From an uncultured Bacteroidales bacterium (GTDB lineage: Bacteria; Bacteroidota; Bacteroidia; Bacteroidales; UBA932), in NCBI GenBank assembly GCA_902461985.1, contig CABQAB010000062.1, positions 1 to 9,380 on the forward strand: 9,380 nucleotides of DNA, written 5' to 3'. Of the stretch, positions 1 to 5,978 are shown in pieces (within the stretch, counting starts at the first letter, position 1; each line of letters starts with the position of its first letter). The position numbers and the translations under genes were made by a program. Below the pieces are notes generated by a model. That model had not been told where the DNA came from and made no database searches. It saw nothing but the letters and a program-made list of their open reading frames with translations.

Positions 1-149
1 TCATCGGCCGCCTGCTTCATTGCATCCGGATTCAAATCCCAGATGATAACCTTAGCCGCGCCCTGCTCCAGGCACATGCGGCACATGATTTTTCCGATTC
101 CCGATGCTCCCCCGGTAATGAGGACATTTCTGTTCTTGATTTCTGACAT
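1..149 (-). CDS. Short-chain dehydrogenase/reductase (SDR), N-terminal part only
   Basis: Only the first 49 codons are present; the rest lies beyond the left edge. The visible part is the classical SDR Rossmann start: a beta strand (NVLIT), then the glycine-rich cofactor motif TGGASGIG at residues 12-19, an alpha helix, and a second strand (KVIIW) ending in Asp38. From family knowledge, an acidic residue at the end of beta-2 favours NAD(H) over NADP(H). The catalytic Ser-Tyr-Lys residues are out of view, so substrate and activity cannot be assigned. The start at 149 is the ATG directly before the conserved strand and follows an A-rich leader, which is common in Bacteroidetes. The gene is divergent from the LytTR gene. 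SDR membership is close to certain; the specific function is unknown. Confidence 0.9.
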   Translation of the reverse strand, partial: MSEIKNRNVLITGGASGIGKIMCRMCLEQGAAKVIIWDLNPDAMKQAAD

Positions 150-174
150 TTTTTTTGATTTCTAAAATTTCCGT

Positions 175-197
175 TGCAAATTTACAGCGAATTTGCA
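175..197. promoter_or_regulatory. Perfect 8-bp inverted repeat, candidate operator
   Basis: TGCAAATT (175-182) and AATTTGCA (190-197) are perfect inverted copies separated by 7 bp. The centre-to-centre spacing of 15 bp suits a dimeric DNA-binding protein. The site lies between two divergent genes and covers the candidate -7 box of the SDR gene. The arms themselves resemble -7 boxes (TTTGCA), so part of the symmetry could reflect promoter sequence. An operator role is inferred from symmetry and position only. Confidence 0.35.
177..184 (-). promoter_or_regulatory. Candidate Bacteroidetes -7 promoter box for the SDR gene
   Basis: On the minus strand the sequence reads TAAATTTG, a full match to the Bacteroidetes -7 consensus TAnnTTTG. 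It would place transcription start near 173, giving a leader of roughly 24 nt before the SDR start at 149. No convincing -33 TTTG box is seen at the usual spacing. The box lies within the left arm of the inverted repeat at 175-197, so a protein bound there would block it. Confidence 0.45.
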
Positions 198-316
198 CTG
201 CAGACGCATCAGGCAAGGTTTTTGGGACGAAACCGCGGCCTTTTGTGACAAAGTGTGGCGAAATCAGGGATTGTTTTGTGAAAATGGGAATACGCAACAG
301 CAGATTTATACAGGCA

Positions 317-1195
317 ATGAACAAGTCTATCCCCAGAAGTCTGAGGTTAGGCCGCTTCCCCTATGTATCCGTCCTCTATACCTTCCTTTTTGCGGTTTTC
401 TTCCTCTTCATATACAACCCGTTCTCGACTTCGGTCTGGATTTCGTTCAGGCCGCTGAGTATAGCACTCAAAACGATTTTGTTTTTCGCATTGGCTGTCA
501 CTACAATGACTATTAGCAAAGCGATATTCCTGCAATATGCTTCCAGACATAGGGCGAAGAACTGGGTATATATACTCTGGAGCGTAGGCGAATGTGCAGC
601 CATAGCGGCATTGTACCTTGCTTTTTCATCCGTGTTCTCACTCGGTTCGTATGCTTCCACAGGGTCGATGATATTGAAAACCATTTTCTGCGTCTGTTCT
701 ATCCTTGTCATTCCGCATACAGTAATCTATATCACGGCAAGTTATGCCCAGGTGCGGGAAGATATGGAACTGCTGAAGACCACGGCTTCGGACGACGCCC
801 CTCCACGTCAGGATAACCTCTTGTCGCAGAGAATGATAAACTTTATCGATGATTCAGGGGTTCTGAGATTCTCAATCGACATAGACTCAATCCTCTATAT
901 CAAATCGGAAGGGAATTATATGAATCTGTTTTATGAAAAAGCGGACGGAACAGCTTCCTACCTCATGCGCATGACCATGTCTTCACTTGAGACAAAAGTC
1001 TCCGGCACCCCATTGATCAGATGCCAGAGATCTTATATCGTGAATACCAGACGGATACGAATGATGCAGAACGACGGCAAGGGAGCATATATCATCCTCG
1101 ATGCCGACAATGTCCCTGTCATTCCCCTATCCCAAAATTATGCTTCTGCACTTGCGGATGCGGTGTTGAAGAAGAAGAAAGCCTCAGCACAGTGA
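317..1195 (+). CDS. Membrane-anchored LytTR-domain transcriptional regulator
   Basis: A 292-residue protein with four predicted membrane helices (about residues 15-34, 47-68, 83-106 and 120-142), a short polar linker, and a C-terminal LytTR DNA-binding domain (about 182-280). The domain shows its typical features: an IDSILYIKSEGNYMNLFY-like core and the RSYIVN motif at 238-243. The usual His of RCHRSYIVN is replaced by Gln. There is no receiver domain, so this is not a standard response regulator; the membrane part probably senses a signal or anchors the protein. The frame is open back to an ATG at 155, but that start would put the N-terminus inside the divergent control region. MNKSIPR at 317 directly precedes the first helix and is preferred; an ATG at 284 is an alternative. 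No histidine kinase is adjacent. Target genes are unknown, but the divergent SDR gene is a reasonable candidate. Confidence 0.88.
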   Translation: MNKSIPRSLRLGRFPYVSVLYTFLFAVFFLFIYNPFSTSVWISFRPLSIALKTILFFALAVTTMTISKAIFLQYASRHRAKNWVYILWSVGECAAIAALYLAFSSVFSLGSYASTGSMILKTIFCVCSILVIPHTVIYITASYAQVREDMELLKTTASDDAPPRQDNLLSQRMINFIDDSGVLRFSIDIDSILYIKSEGNYMNLFYEKADGTASYLMRMTMSSLETKVSGTPLIRCQRSYIVNTRRIRMMQNDGKGAYIILDADNVPVIPLSQNYASALADAVLKKKKASAQ

Positions 1196-2951
1196 GGTCG
1201 TCAGCCGGAACGTCGAGGCAGACAGGTTCGCCAGCGTTGCATTGAGGAGTCTGCTCCAGTTCAAGCCATTCAAAAGCCCTTTCGGGAATGTGGATTTTCA
1301 TCCTGGCGTCTGTTGACGAGAAATTTGCCGCAATGAGGAACGTGTCTTCATGGTCATCCCTGAGGAACACGAAATGGCGGTTCTTGTCGAAACCTTCGGA
1401 ATCGTAGTTGCAGTAGCAGAGGTCATACATCATCCCTGAAGATATGGCGTTGTCGCCGGCCGCAAATCTGAGAAGCGAAGTATATTTCACGAAAAACCTG
1501 AGTTCCTGCTCGTTGAGACCGGTTTCCTGCATAATCACTTTCAGCTGCACCGCATTCTTGACTTTTGTACGGAGCACACCTTTATGGCTGCCGCTGTTCT
1601 TCAATGAGAAAAGTTCTGTCGCCTTTTCGTAATTGCCGTTGCGCGTGAGTTTCCACAGGGAGCGTACTTTTTCCGGATTCCACCAGTCGAAAATCGTTGT
1701 CCGCCCGTCCTTGCCGCTGAAGCCCTCGCTTACCGGGGCCGGCTCCCCGGTCTCCTCTCCGAAATAGTTCATGAAAGCCGCCTGGTTCATCAGCAGGCTC
1801 ACCGCCAAAGCAGGAAAACATTTCTCCGCCTTTTTCCCGAAGAATTCCGAAGCGAAACGCTGCTCGTCATGGTTCTCAAGGAAATTCAGCATATACATCT
1901 GAAGATCACCGAGGTCCTGCCAGACAGACGTGATGCGGGTTGCGCACTGCCAGGATTCGAGATAGTCGTTGTCATCGTTGCGCACAATGTCGGAAAGCGC
2001 GTCATACATGCCTGACTTGTCGTAGAGCAAGTCGAAGCCAATTTCCCGTACATATTTCTGATACAAGGACTTCTGATAGACCTCAGCCACGAAAAAGGCT
2101 TGTGGCCAGTCTTTTCTGACCTCTTCAATGGCCCATTTCATGAATGCGGCCGGCACAAGTTCGACCATATCACAGCGGAAACCGTCGACTCCCTTGCCCA
2201 ACCAGTATTTCAGAACATGTAGCATCTTGTCCCAGGTGGCGGTGTGGAAATCACAGTAGTTCAGTTTGACTGTCTCATACCAGTCATTCATTCCGGGATT
2301 GGGAGTGTAGGCGTTGCCGGATGCTTTTGCAGGATACTCTTCATACAAGGTTTTGCCCTCAGCCTTCCACCGGGCTTCGTTCGGCAGCTGCAGCCTTTGC
2401 CCCGGATAATAGAAAAAATCGTTTTCCGCCTTCCAGTGCTGGCTGAGGTCGTCACCGGCTCCGAGTGACATTCTGTCAGTCGCCCTGCCTTTTATGCTCA
2501 TGTCCACTCCGACTCCGTAGTCTCTCGCGACATGGTTAGGAATGAAATCAATGAGGACTTTCAAACCGGCCTTGTGAATCCTTTCGACGGTTTTCTCGAA
2601 TTCCTCCATGCGTTCAGCAGGCTTGTCCGCAAGATACGGATTGACGTCGTACCAGTCCTGAATCGCATAAGGGGAACCTGCATTCCCCTTCACGAACTGG
2701 GCGGACGAAACATGCCCTCCGTTTCCCTCCTTGAGATTTCCCATCGCGGAACTGTCGCTGCATGAGTGCCTTACGACTCCGGTGAGCCAGAGATGGCTGA
2801 CTCCCGTCCATTTCAGGTACTCCAATGTCTCCGAATCGATGTCAGAGAATTTTCCCGAGCCGTTTTCCTTGTAATATCCGTTGAAAGTGAGTTTTTCTTT
2901 TCTGTTTCCCCATAGACGGGGAAGAATCTGGTAGATTATCGTTTTGCCCAT
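1119..2951 (-). CDS. Cytosolic GH13 alpha-amylase-family glycosidase
   Basis: A 610-residue enzyme with the four conserved regions of glycoside hydrolase family 13: DFIPNH (135-140), GFRCDM with the presumed nucleophile Asp261, FVAEV with the presumed acid/base Glu290, and ENHD with Asp362 stabilising the transition state. The (beta/alpha)8 barrel occupies about residues 1-450 and a beta-rich C-terminal domain follows. From family knowledge it should act on alpha-glucosidic bonds in maltodextrin or glycogen-like substrates; the exact specificity is open. No signal peptide or lipobox is visible, so it is probably intracellular, unlike outer-membrane Sus-type amylases. The start at 2951 (MGKTIIYQILPRLWGN) matches the usual family start; the frame is open to an ATG at 3005, which would add 18 atypical residues. 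No susC/susD genes are near. The last residues (SSSSTPHP onward) have no family counterpart I recognise and are encoded opposite the LytTR 3' end. Confidence 0.92.
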   Translation of the reverse strand: MGKTIIYQILPRLWGNRKEKLTFNGYYKENGSGKFSDIDSETLEYLKWTGVSHLWLTGVVRHSCSDSSAMGNLKEGNGGHVSSAQFVKGNAGSPYAIQDWYDVNPYLADKPAERMEEFEKTVERIHKAGLKVLIDFIPNHVARDYGVGVDMSIKGRATDRMSLGAGDDLSQHWKAENDFFYYPGQRLQLPNEARWKAEGKTLYEEYPAKASGNAYTPNPGMNDWYETVKLNYCDFHTATWDKMLHVLKYWLGKGVDGFRCDMVELVPAAFMKWAIEEVRKDWPQAFFVAEVYQKSLYQKYVREIGFDLLYDKSGMYDALSDIVRNDDNDYLESWQCATRITSVWQDLGDLQMYMLNFLENHDEQRFASEFFGKKAEKCFPALAVSLLMNQAAFMNYFGEETGEPAPVSEGFSGKDGRTTIFDWWNPEKVRSLWKLTRNGNYEKATELFSLKNSGSHKGVLRTKVKNAVQLKVIMQETGLNEQELRFFVKYTSLLRFAAGDNAISSGMMYDLCYCNYDSEGFDKNRHFVFLRDDHEDTFLIAANFSSTDARMKIHIPERAFEWLELEQTPQCNAGEPVCLDVPADDLTVLRLSSSSTPHPQVQKHNFGIGE

Positions 2952-3020
2952 AAGGATATTTTTTGCAGTCAAACCGCCGCCGTTTTCTGTGGTCTTGAAC
3001 GGCAACGGCGGATTTTAATG

Positions 3021-3049
3021 CAAATAGAGTGCCTTATCGAATCTTCAAA
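3021..3049 (-). promoter_or_regulatory. Weak candidate promoter for the GH13 gene
   Basis: On the minus strand, TCTATTTG (3028-3021) matches five of the six fixed positions of the Bacteroidetes -7 box, and TTTG (3049-3046) lies 17 bp upstream as a possible -33 box, slightly closer than usual. Transcription would start near 3017, about 66 nt before the preferred GH13 start at 2951. This sits in the spacer between the acyl-CoA synthetase and GH13 genes, so GH13 could be transcribed on its own or by read-through. Confidence 0.25.
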
Positions 3050-3083
3050 AAATCATCTTTGAAAATCTTATGGCTGGCTTATG

Positions 3084-4724
3084 CTACAGACCTCGGCGGC
3101 CGGTATATTTGAAACGCCGTATTTTTCTGGTCGCGGTCTTTTCAAATGGTTCCCTCATCACCTGTACCTCGCTCACATTGGATGCTTTCTTCACATGTCT
3201 GTTCACAAATTCAAGAATGTTGCTTTTGTACTCTTCTATCTTCTTGAAAAACTCTTCCTCCCCTTCTCTGTTCCAGTCAATCGCATCTTCGTTGAAATTC
3301 ACGAGTGCAACGAGTTTTCCTCCTCTTGACACGACAAGGGATTCGTTCACTGTCTCGATGCTGTTGATAACCTGCTCGATGTCCTCGGGATAGATATTCT
3401 CGCCGCTGGCTCCGAGTATCATGTTGCTCAGCCTGCCTTTGATGAAGAATCGTCCCTTCGAATCAACAGTGGCGAGGTCTCCGGTCCTGAACCATCCGTC
3501 TTCGGTGAATACGGATGCTGTCTTTTCAGGGTCTTTGTAATAGCCTTTCATGACATTGGGGCCTTTCGCGACTATTTCTCCCTCATGGGTTTCCGGATTT
3601 ATGTTGATGAGTTTCAGCTGGACGTCCTTCACCGCTTTCCCTATAGTTCCCGGAATCCTGTCCCTGCCTGTAGAGTAGCTCAGAAGCGGAGATGTCTCAG
3701 TGAGTCCGTAGCCGACTGCATATGGGAATCCGGCTTTCAGAAGGAAATTCTCCACTTCGATATCCAGTTTCGCTCCTCCTATGCCGAGAAAATCGAGGCA
3801 GCCTCCGAAAGTTTTCCTGAGTTTCATGCCTACAATGCGGTACAGCAGACTTCCGGTATGACGGGACATCCACGACAGCAAAGGGCTTCTTCGTATGGTA
3901 GGGATGATGCTGTTGCGGTAGATTTTCTCTATGATGAGCGGGACTATGAGCATGGTAGTGGGCCTGACGGTCCTGAAAGCCTTGAGCAGGACTGCGGGGA
4001 CAGGCGGTTTGGAGAGATAGTACACGCTTGCACCGACCAGCATCGGATAAAGCATACCGATAGTAAGTTCAAGAGTATGTGCCATTGGCAGCACGGAAAG
4101 CCACCTGTCCGATTCACCGCGGACTTTGGTGGCATAGCATGCCTGCACGCAGCTCATCAGATTCCGGTGTGTGAGCATGACGCCCTTGGCTTTGCCGGTG
4201 GTGCCTGAAGTGTAGATTATTGTGGCGATGTCGTCCGCCGATGATATTCCTGCTGCGGCGGCATGTTCCGCTTTTCTCTCCGATATGATTCCGAAATCGT
4301 CGGCATCGATGACGAGAGACATTTTGTCAAGCGAGGTTTCCGGCACGTTGGAGAGCAGTTTGCGCGATACGAAAAGCACGATGCTTTCCGAGTGTTCCAA
4401 TATGTTGGCGATTTCGTTGGGTGCCGATTCCGGGAGAATGGGTACGGCAATCCTTCCGAAGGCGGTGGCGCTGAAAAATGCCATGGTCCAGTGCGGCGAA
4501 TTGGCCGAGAGTACTGCCACTTTTGCGCCGGCACCAGCCCCGGCCTTTTCCATCAAGTCCGAAAGTCGCCGGCAAGTGCAGGACATGTCCGAATAAGTGT
4601 AGGACAGGCCGGTGTCCAGAACAGCTGAATGAAGATTGTTTCCGAACAGAAGAGCCGAGCGTTCTAAAAGCTCAGACAGAGTCTTGACGTTGCGTATACC
4701 GCAGTTTTTGCTGAATTTTTTCAT
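3084..4724 (-). CDS. AMP-forming long-chain acyl-CoA synthetase
   Basis: A 546-residue member of the ANL (acyl-CoA synthetase/luciferase) superfamily, activating a carboxylic acid with ATP to an acyl-adenylate and then a CoA thioester. Visible motifs are the phosphate loop YTSGTTGKAKG (171-181), GYGLTE (338-343), RTGD (413-416) whose Asp binds the ribose of AMP, the hinge region KGRLSNMILGASGENIYPED, and the near-C-terminal ATRKI with the catalytic lysine at about 534. All key residues are present. Overall layout resembles Bacteroidetes long-chain fatty acid-CoA ligases, though chain-length preference cannot be read from the sequence. No carrier-protein domain is attached. The frame runs back to an ATG at 4799, but that extension would cover the candidate promoter at 4773-4780; MKKFSKN at 4724 is preferred. 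It is probably cytosolic or membrane-associated. It is divergent from the AraC-type gene and lies upstream of the GH13 gene on the same strand. Confidence 0.92.
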   Translation of the reverse strand: MKKFSKNCGIRNVKTLSELLERSALLFGNNLHSAVLDTGLSYTYSDMSCTCRRLSDLMEKAGAGAGAKVAVLSANSPHWTMAFFSATAFGRIAVPILPESAPNEIANILEHSESIVLFVSRKLLSNVPETSLDKMSLVIDADDFGIISERKAEHAAAAGISSADDIATIIYTSGTTGKAKGVMLTHRNLMSCVQACYATKVRGESDRWLSVLPMAHTLELTIGMLYPMLVGASVYYLSKPPVPAVLLKAFRTVRPTTMLIVPLIIEKIYRNSIIPTIRRSPLLSWMSRHTGSLLYRIVGMKLRKTFGGCLDFLGIGGAKLDIEVENFLLKAGFPYAVGYGLTETSPLLSYSTGRDRIPGTIGKAVKDVQLKLININPETHEGEIVAKGPNVMKGYYKDPEKTASVFTEDGWFRTGDLATVDSKGRFFIKGRLSNMILGASGENIYPEDIEQVINSIETVNESLVVSRGGKLVALVNFNEDAIDWNREGEEEFFKKIEEYKSNILEFVNRHVKKASNVSEVQVMREPFEKTATRKIRRFKYTGRRGL

Positions 4725-4739
4725 TGTTTTCCGTTTGGT

Positions 4740-4770
4740 CCCGCAGTTTCCCGCAGGAATTGTTTGCGGG
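4740..4770 (-). promoter_or_regulatory. 5'-leader stem-loop with duplicated 3' arm
   Basis: In the leader of the acyl-CoA synthetase transcript, CCCGC (4770-4766) can pair with GCGGG at 4754-4750, giving an 11-nt loop, or with a second GCGGG at 4744-4740. The 7-bp unit CTGCGGG is repeated 10 bp apart. The candidate promoter would start transcription near 4769, placing this structure at the extreme 5' end. It could stabilise the mRNA or provide alternative foldings; a regulatory role is inferred only. Confidence 0.3.
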
Positions 4771-4772
4771 TG

Positions 4773-4780
4773 CAAATTTA
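4773..4780 (-). promoter_or_regulatory. Candidate -7 promoter box for the acyl-CoA synthetase gene
   Basis: The minus strand reads TAAATTTG, a full match to TAnnTTTG. A TTG (4799-4797) lies 16 bp upstream, a little closer than the usual -33 element. Predicted start of transcription is near 4769, giving a leader of about 45 nt to the ATG at 4724. This supports the internal start over the longer frame from 4799. Confidence 0.5.
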
Positions 4781-4818
4781 AAGACGTCTGTACTGCCAAT
4801 TAAGACTTTTAAAAGACT
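4781..4818. promoter_or_regulatory. Phased AAGAC direct repeats, candidate regulator site
   Basis: AAGAC occurs at 4781-4785, 4802-4806 and 4813-4817, so copies are 21 bp and 11 bp apart, two turns and one turn of the helix. The last two copies extend to AAGACT. AraC-family proteins generally bind direct repeats spaced near multiples of a helical turn, and an araC-type gene starts about 95 bp away. The stretch also includes the palindrome CTTTTAAAAG (4806-4815). The sites overlap the -33 region of the acyl-CoA synthetase promoter. Function is inferred. Confidence 0.3.
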
Positions 4819-4820
4819 AT

Positions 4821-4842
4821 TTATGTTCTAAATCGGACATAA
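4821..4842. promoter_or_regulatory. Imperfect inverted repeat upstream of the AraC-type gene
   Basis: TTATGTTC (4821-4828) and GGACATAA (4835-4842) are inverted copies with one mismatch, separated by 6 bp. The site lies about 20 bp upstream of the candidate -33 element of the AraC-type gene. It may be an operator for a dimeric protein, but short A/T-rich inverted repeats also arise by chance. Confidence 0.25.
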
Positions 4843-4859
4843 TATGAATCTCAACTGGT

Positions 4860-4895
4860 TTTGGTGTCATTTTTATTTATTAAAATGTAATTTTG
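4860..4895 (+). promoter_or_regulatory. Candidate promoter of the AraC-type regulator gene
   Basis: TAATTTTG at 4888-4895 matches the Bacteroidetes -7 consensus TAnnTTTG. TTTG at 4860-4863 could be the -33 box, but the 24-bp gap is longer than the usual 20 or so. Transcription would start near 4899, leaving a leader of only about 13 nt before the ATG at 4912. Confidence 0.45.
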
Positions 4896-4911
4896 CAAAA
4901 AAAATTGGCCC

Positions 4912-5814
4912 ATGAAATACAATGACATGATAGAAGCTTTGGCTTCAATGTATCTCTCAGATGCAGGAAGCCGGCTTTGGATAAAGGACCGCTTCTGTAT
5001 GCTTGACAACCTCGGGAATAGCCCGGCATCTACGGCCCGGCGGGGAACAATACGCTTCCCCATTAAAATTTCAATGAGTTTCTGTATCTATTGCAGAAGC
5101 GGAAAGATGTCTTTGCGGGTGCAGCAGCAGGACTATACAGTGGAAGGAGGACAGATGCTGGTTATTTTTGCGGGACAGATTCTCGAACGTGCGGCAGTGG
5201 AGGGAGATCTGAGGGTCATATTCATCTCCATAGACTCAGAATATATCATGACACAGGTGCGAAGCCGTTACAGGAACAGGCTGAGAGGATGGATTCTGAG
5301 GAGTTCAGAACCAACTCTGCTGTGTCCGGATGAAAACGGCGCTTACGGTTTTGAAAAACTGTGCGCGGGGCTGAAACTGCTCCTCAAAGATGCAGACGGC
5401 GATTATGCCGACGGCATTCTGTCAGGTTTCGTGACCATATTCGGAAGTCTGCTTTCAGAATGGCTGGAAGACACTTCAGAACTGGATAAAAGCCCTGCGG
5501 AATCTGTTTTCCTCAAGTTCCAGTCTGATGTCCACAATTTCTCGTCACGCTTCAGGTCAGTGGCGTATTATGCTTCAAGGCAGAACATCTCGCCGCGTCA
5601 TTTCACTCGTCTTATAAAAGAGGCATCGGGACAGGACCCGAAGGATATAATCAGGGAATATGTAATTCTGGAGGCAAAGAGCCTGCTGCAGAGCGGCAAC
5701 TATTCAGTCCATGAAGTGGCTTCCGTGCTCGGCTTCGACAATGATTCATTCTTCAACCGATATTTCAGAAAAGCAGCCGGGATTACTCCCGGCCGATACA
5801 TAAACATAGACTGA
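4912..5814 (+). CDS. AraC/XylS-family transcriptional regulator
   Basis: A 300-residue protein. The C-terminal 100 residues (about 200-298) form the double helix-turn-helix DNA-binding domain of the AraC family: the first HTH around YYASRQNISPRHFTRLIKE (219-237) and the second around SVHEVASVLGFDNDSFFNRYFRK (265-287), ending in the usual ITPGRYI. The N-terminal part (about 45-185) looks like a cupin-type effector-binding and dimerisation domain, as in many Bacteroidetes AraC proteins. The ATG at 4912 follows a good -7 box with a short leader; the ATG at 4927 is a possible alternative. The gene converges on the rha operon. Bacteroides rhamnose loci are known to carry an AraC-type activator (RhaR) next to the catabolic genes, so this is a candidate rhamnose regulator. 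The acyl-CoA synthetase gene, divergent from it, is an alternative target. The family call is firm; the regulon is inferred from position. Confidence 0.9.
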   Translation: MKYNDMIEALASMYLSDAGSRLWIKDRFCMLDNLGNSPASTARRGTIRFPIKISMSFCIYCRSGKMSLRVQQQDYTVEGGQMLVIFAGQILERAAVEGDLRVIFISIDSEYIMTQVRSRYRNRLRGWILRSSEPTLLCPDENGAYGFEKLCAGLKLLLKDADGDYADGILSGFVTIFGSLLSEWLEDTSELDKSPAESVFLKFQSDVHNFSSRFRSVAYYASRQNISPRHFTRLIKEASGQDPKDIIREYVILEAKSLLQSGNYSVHEVASVLGFDNDSFFNRYFRKAAGITPGRYINID

Positions 5815-5851
5815 AGGGGTCGTATCAAAATGCAAATTTTGTACACCCCTT
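5814..5851 (+). terminator. Strong hairpin at the stop codon of the AraC-type gene
   Basis: AAGGGGT (5814-5820) pairs with ACCCCTT (5845-5851), GTA (5822-5824) with TAC (5842-5844), and CAAAAT (5826-5831) with ATTTTG (5836-5841), around a GCAA tetraloop of the GNRA type. This gives 16 base pairs with two single-base bulges (5821 and 5825). The stem begins on the last base of the TGA stop. The U-tract is only three bases, so it is a less than ideal intrinsic terminator, but position and stability support termination or mRNA 3'-end protection. It might also act on transcripts from the convergent rha operon. Confidence 0.6.
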
Positions 5852-5854
5852 TAA

Positions 5855-5973
5855 GGTGTGTAAGAATCAGTAAAATGCAAGGCATTGAAAGTGAGGACGA
5901 CAGGAGTTTACTTCCGTAAATGACTGAGTCCGAATCTTGAAAATAACGCCGCAGTTTGCGATTATGACACACC
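5855..5973. repeat. Structured intergenic element with terminal inverted repeats (possible ncRNA or dispersed repeat)
   Basis: The 127-bp spacer between the AraC-type gene and rhaD contains no credible gene. It has ends GGTGTGTAAGAATC (5855-5868) and GATTATGACACACC (5960-5973), inverted copies matching at 12 of 14 positions. Inside is a hairpin at 5895-5931: GGAC/GTCC, then CAG/CTG, then GTTTAC/GTAAAT closed by a TTCC loop. GA faces GA between the two upper helices (5904-5905 and 5922-5923), a tandem G/A mismatch arrangement typical of structured RNA. A small hairpin AATGC-AAG-GCATT lies at 5874-5886. It may be a small RNA, a 3'-UTR structure of the rha transcript, or a member of a dispersed palindromic repeat family. 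No tRNA or known riboswitch pattern is recognised. Confidence 0.4.
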
Positions 5974-5978
5974 GATAG

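Noticed and set aside
155..316. Longer N-terminus for the LytTR protein (ATG at 155)
   Set aside because: It would start six bases from the divergent SDR start, cover the control region, and add 54 residues with no membrane or family similarity.
52..324. 90-codon minus-strand frame at the left end
   Set aside because: It is out of frame with the SDR protein, whose TGGASGIG motif shows the real frame over 1-149.
3044..3063. TTCAAA-N8-TTTGAA inverted repeat as a terminator after the acyl-CoA synthetase gene
   Set aside because: The arms are only six A/T-rich pairs with an eight-base loop, too weak to call a terminator.
3585..4208. 207-codon open frame on the plus strand
   Set aside because: It lies wholly opposite the acyl-CoA synthetase, has a low-complexity composition with no recognisable domain, and the opposite frame carries all conserved motifs.
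5700..5972. 90-codon minus-strand frame across the araC-type 3' end and the spacer
   Set aside because: It is mostly antisense to the conserved AraC DNA-binding domain and runs through the strong hairpin; no family resemblance.
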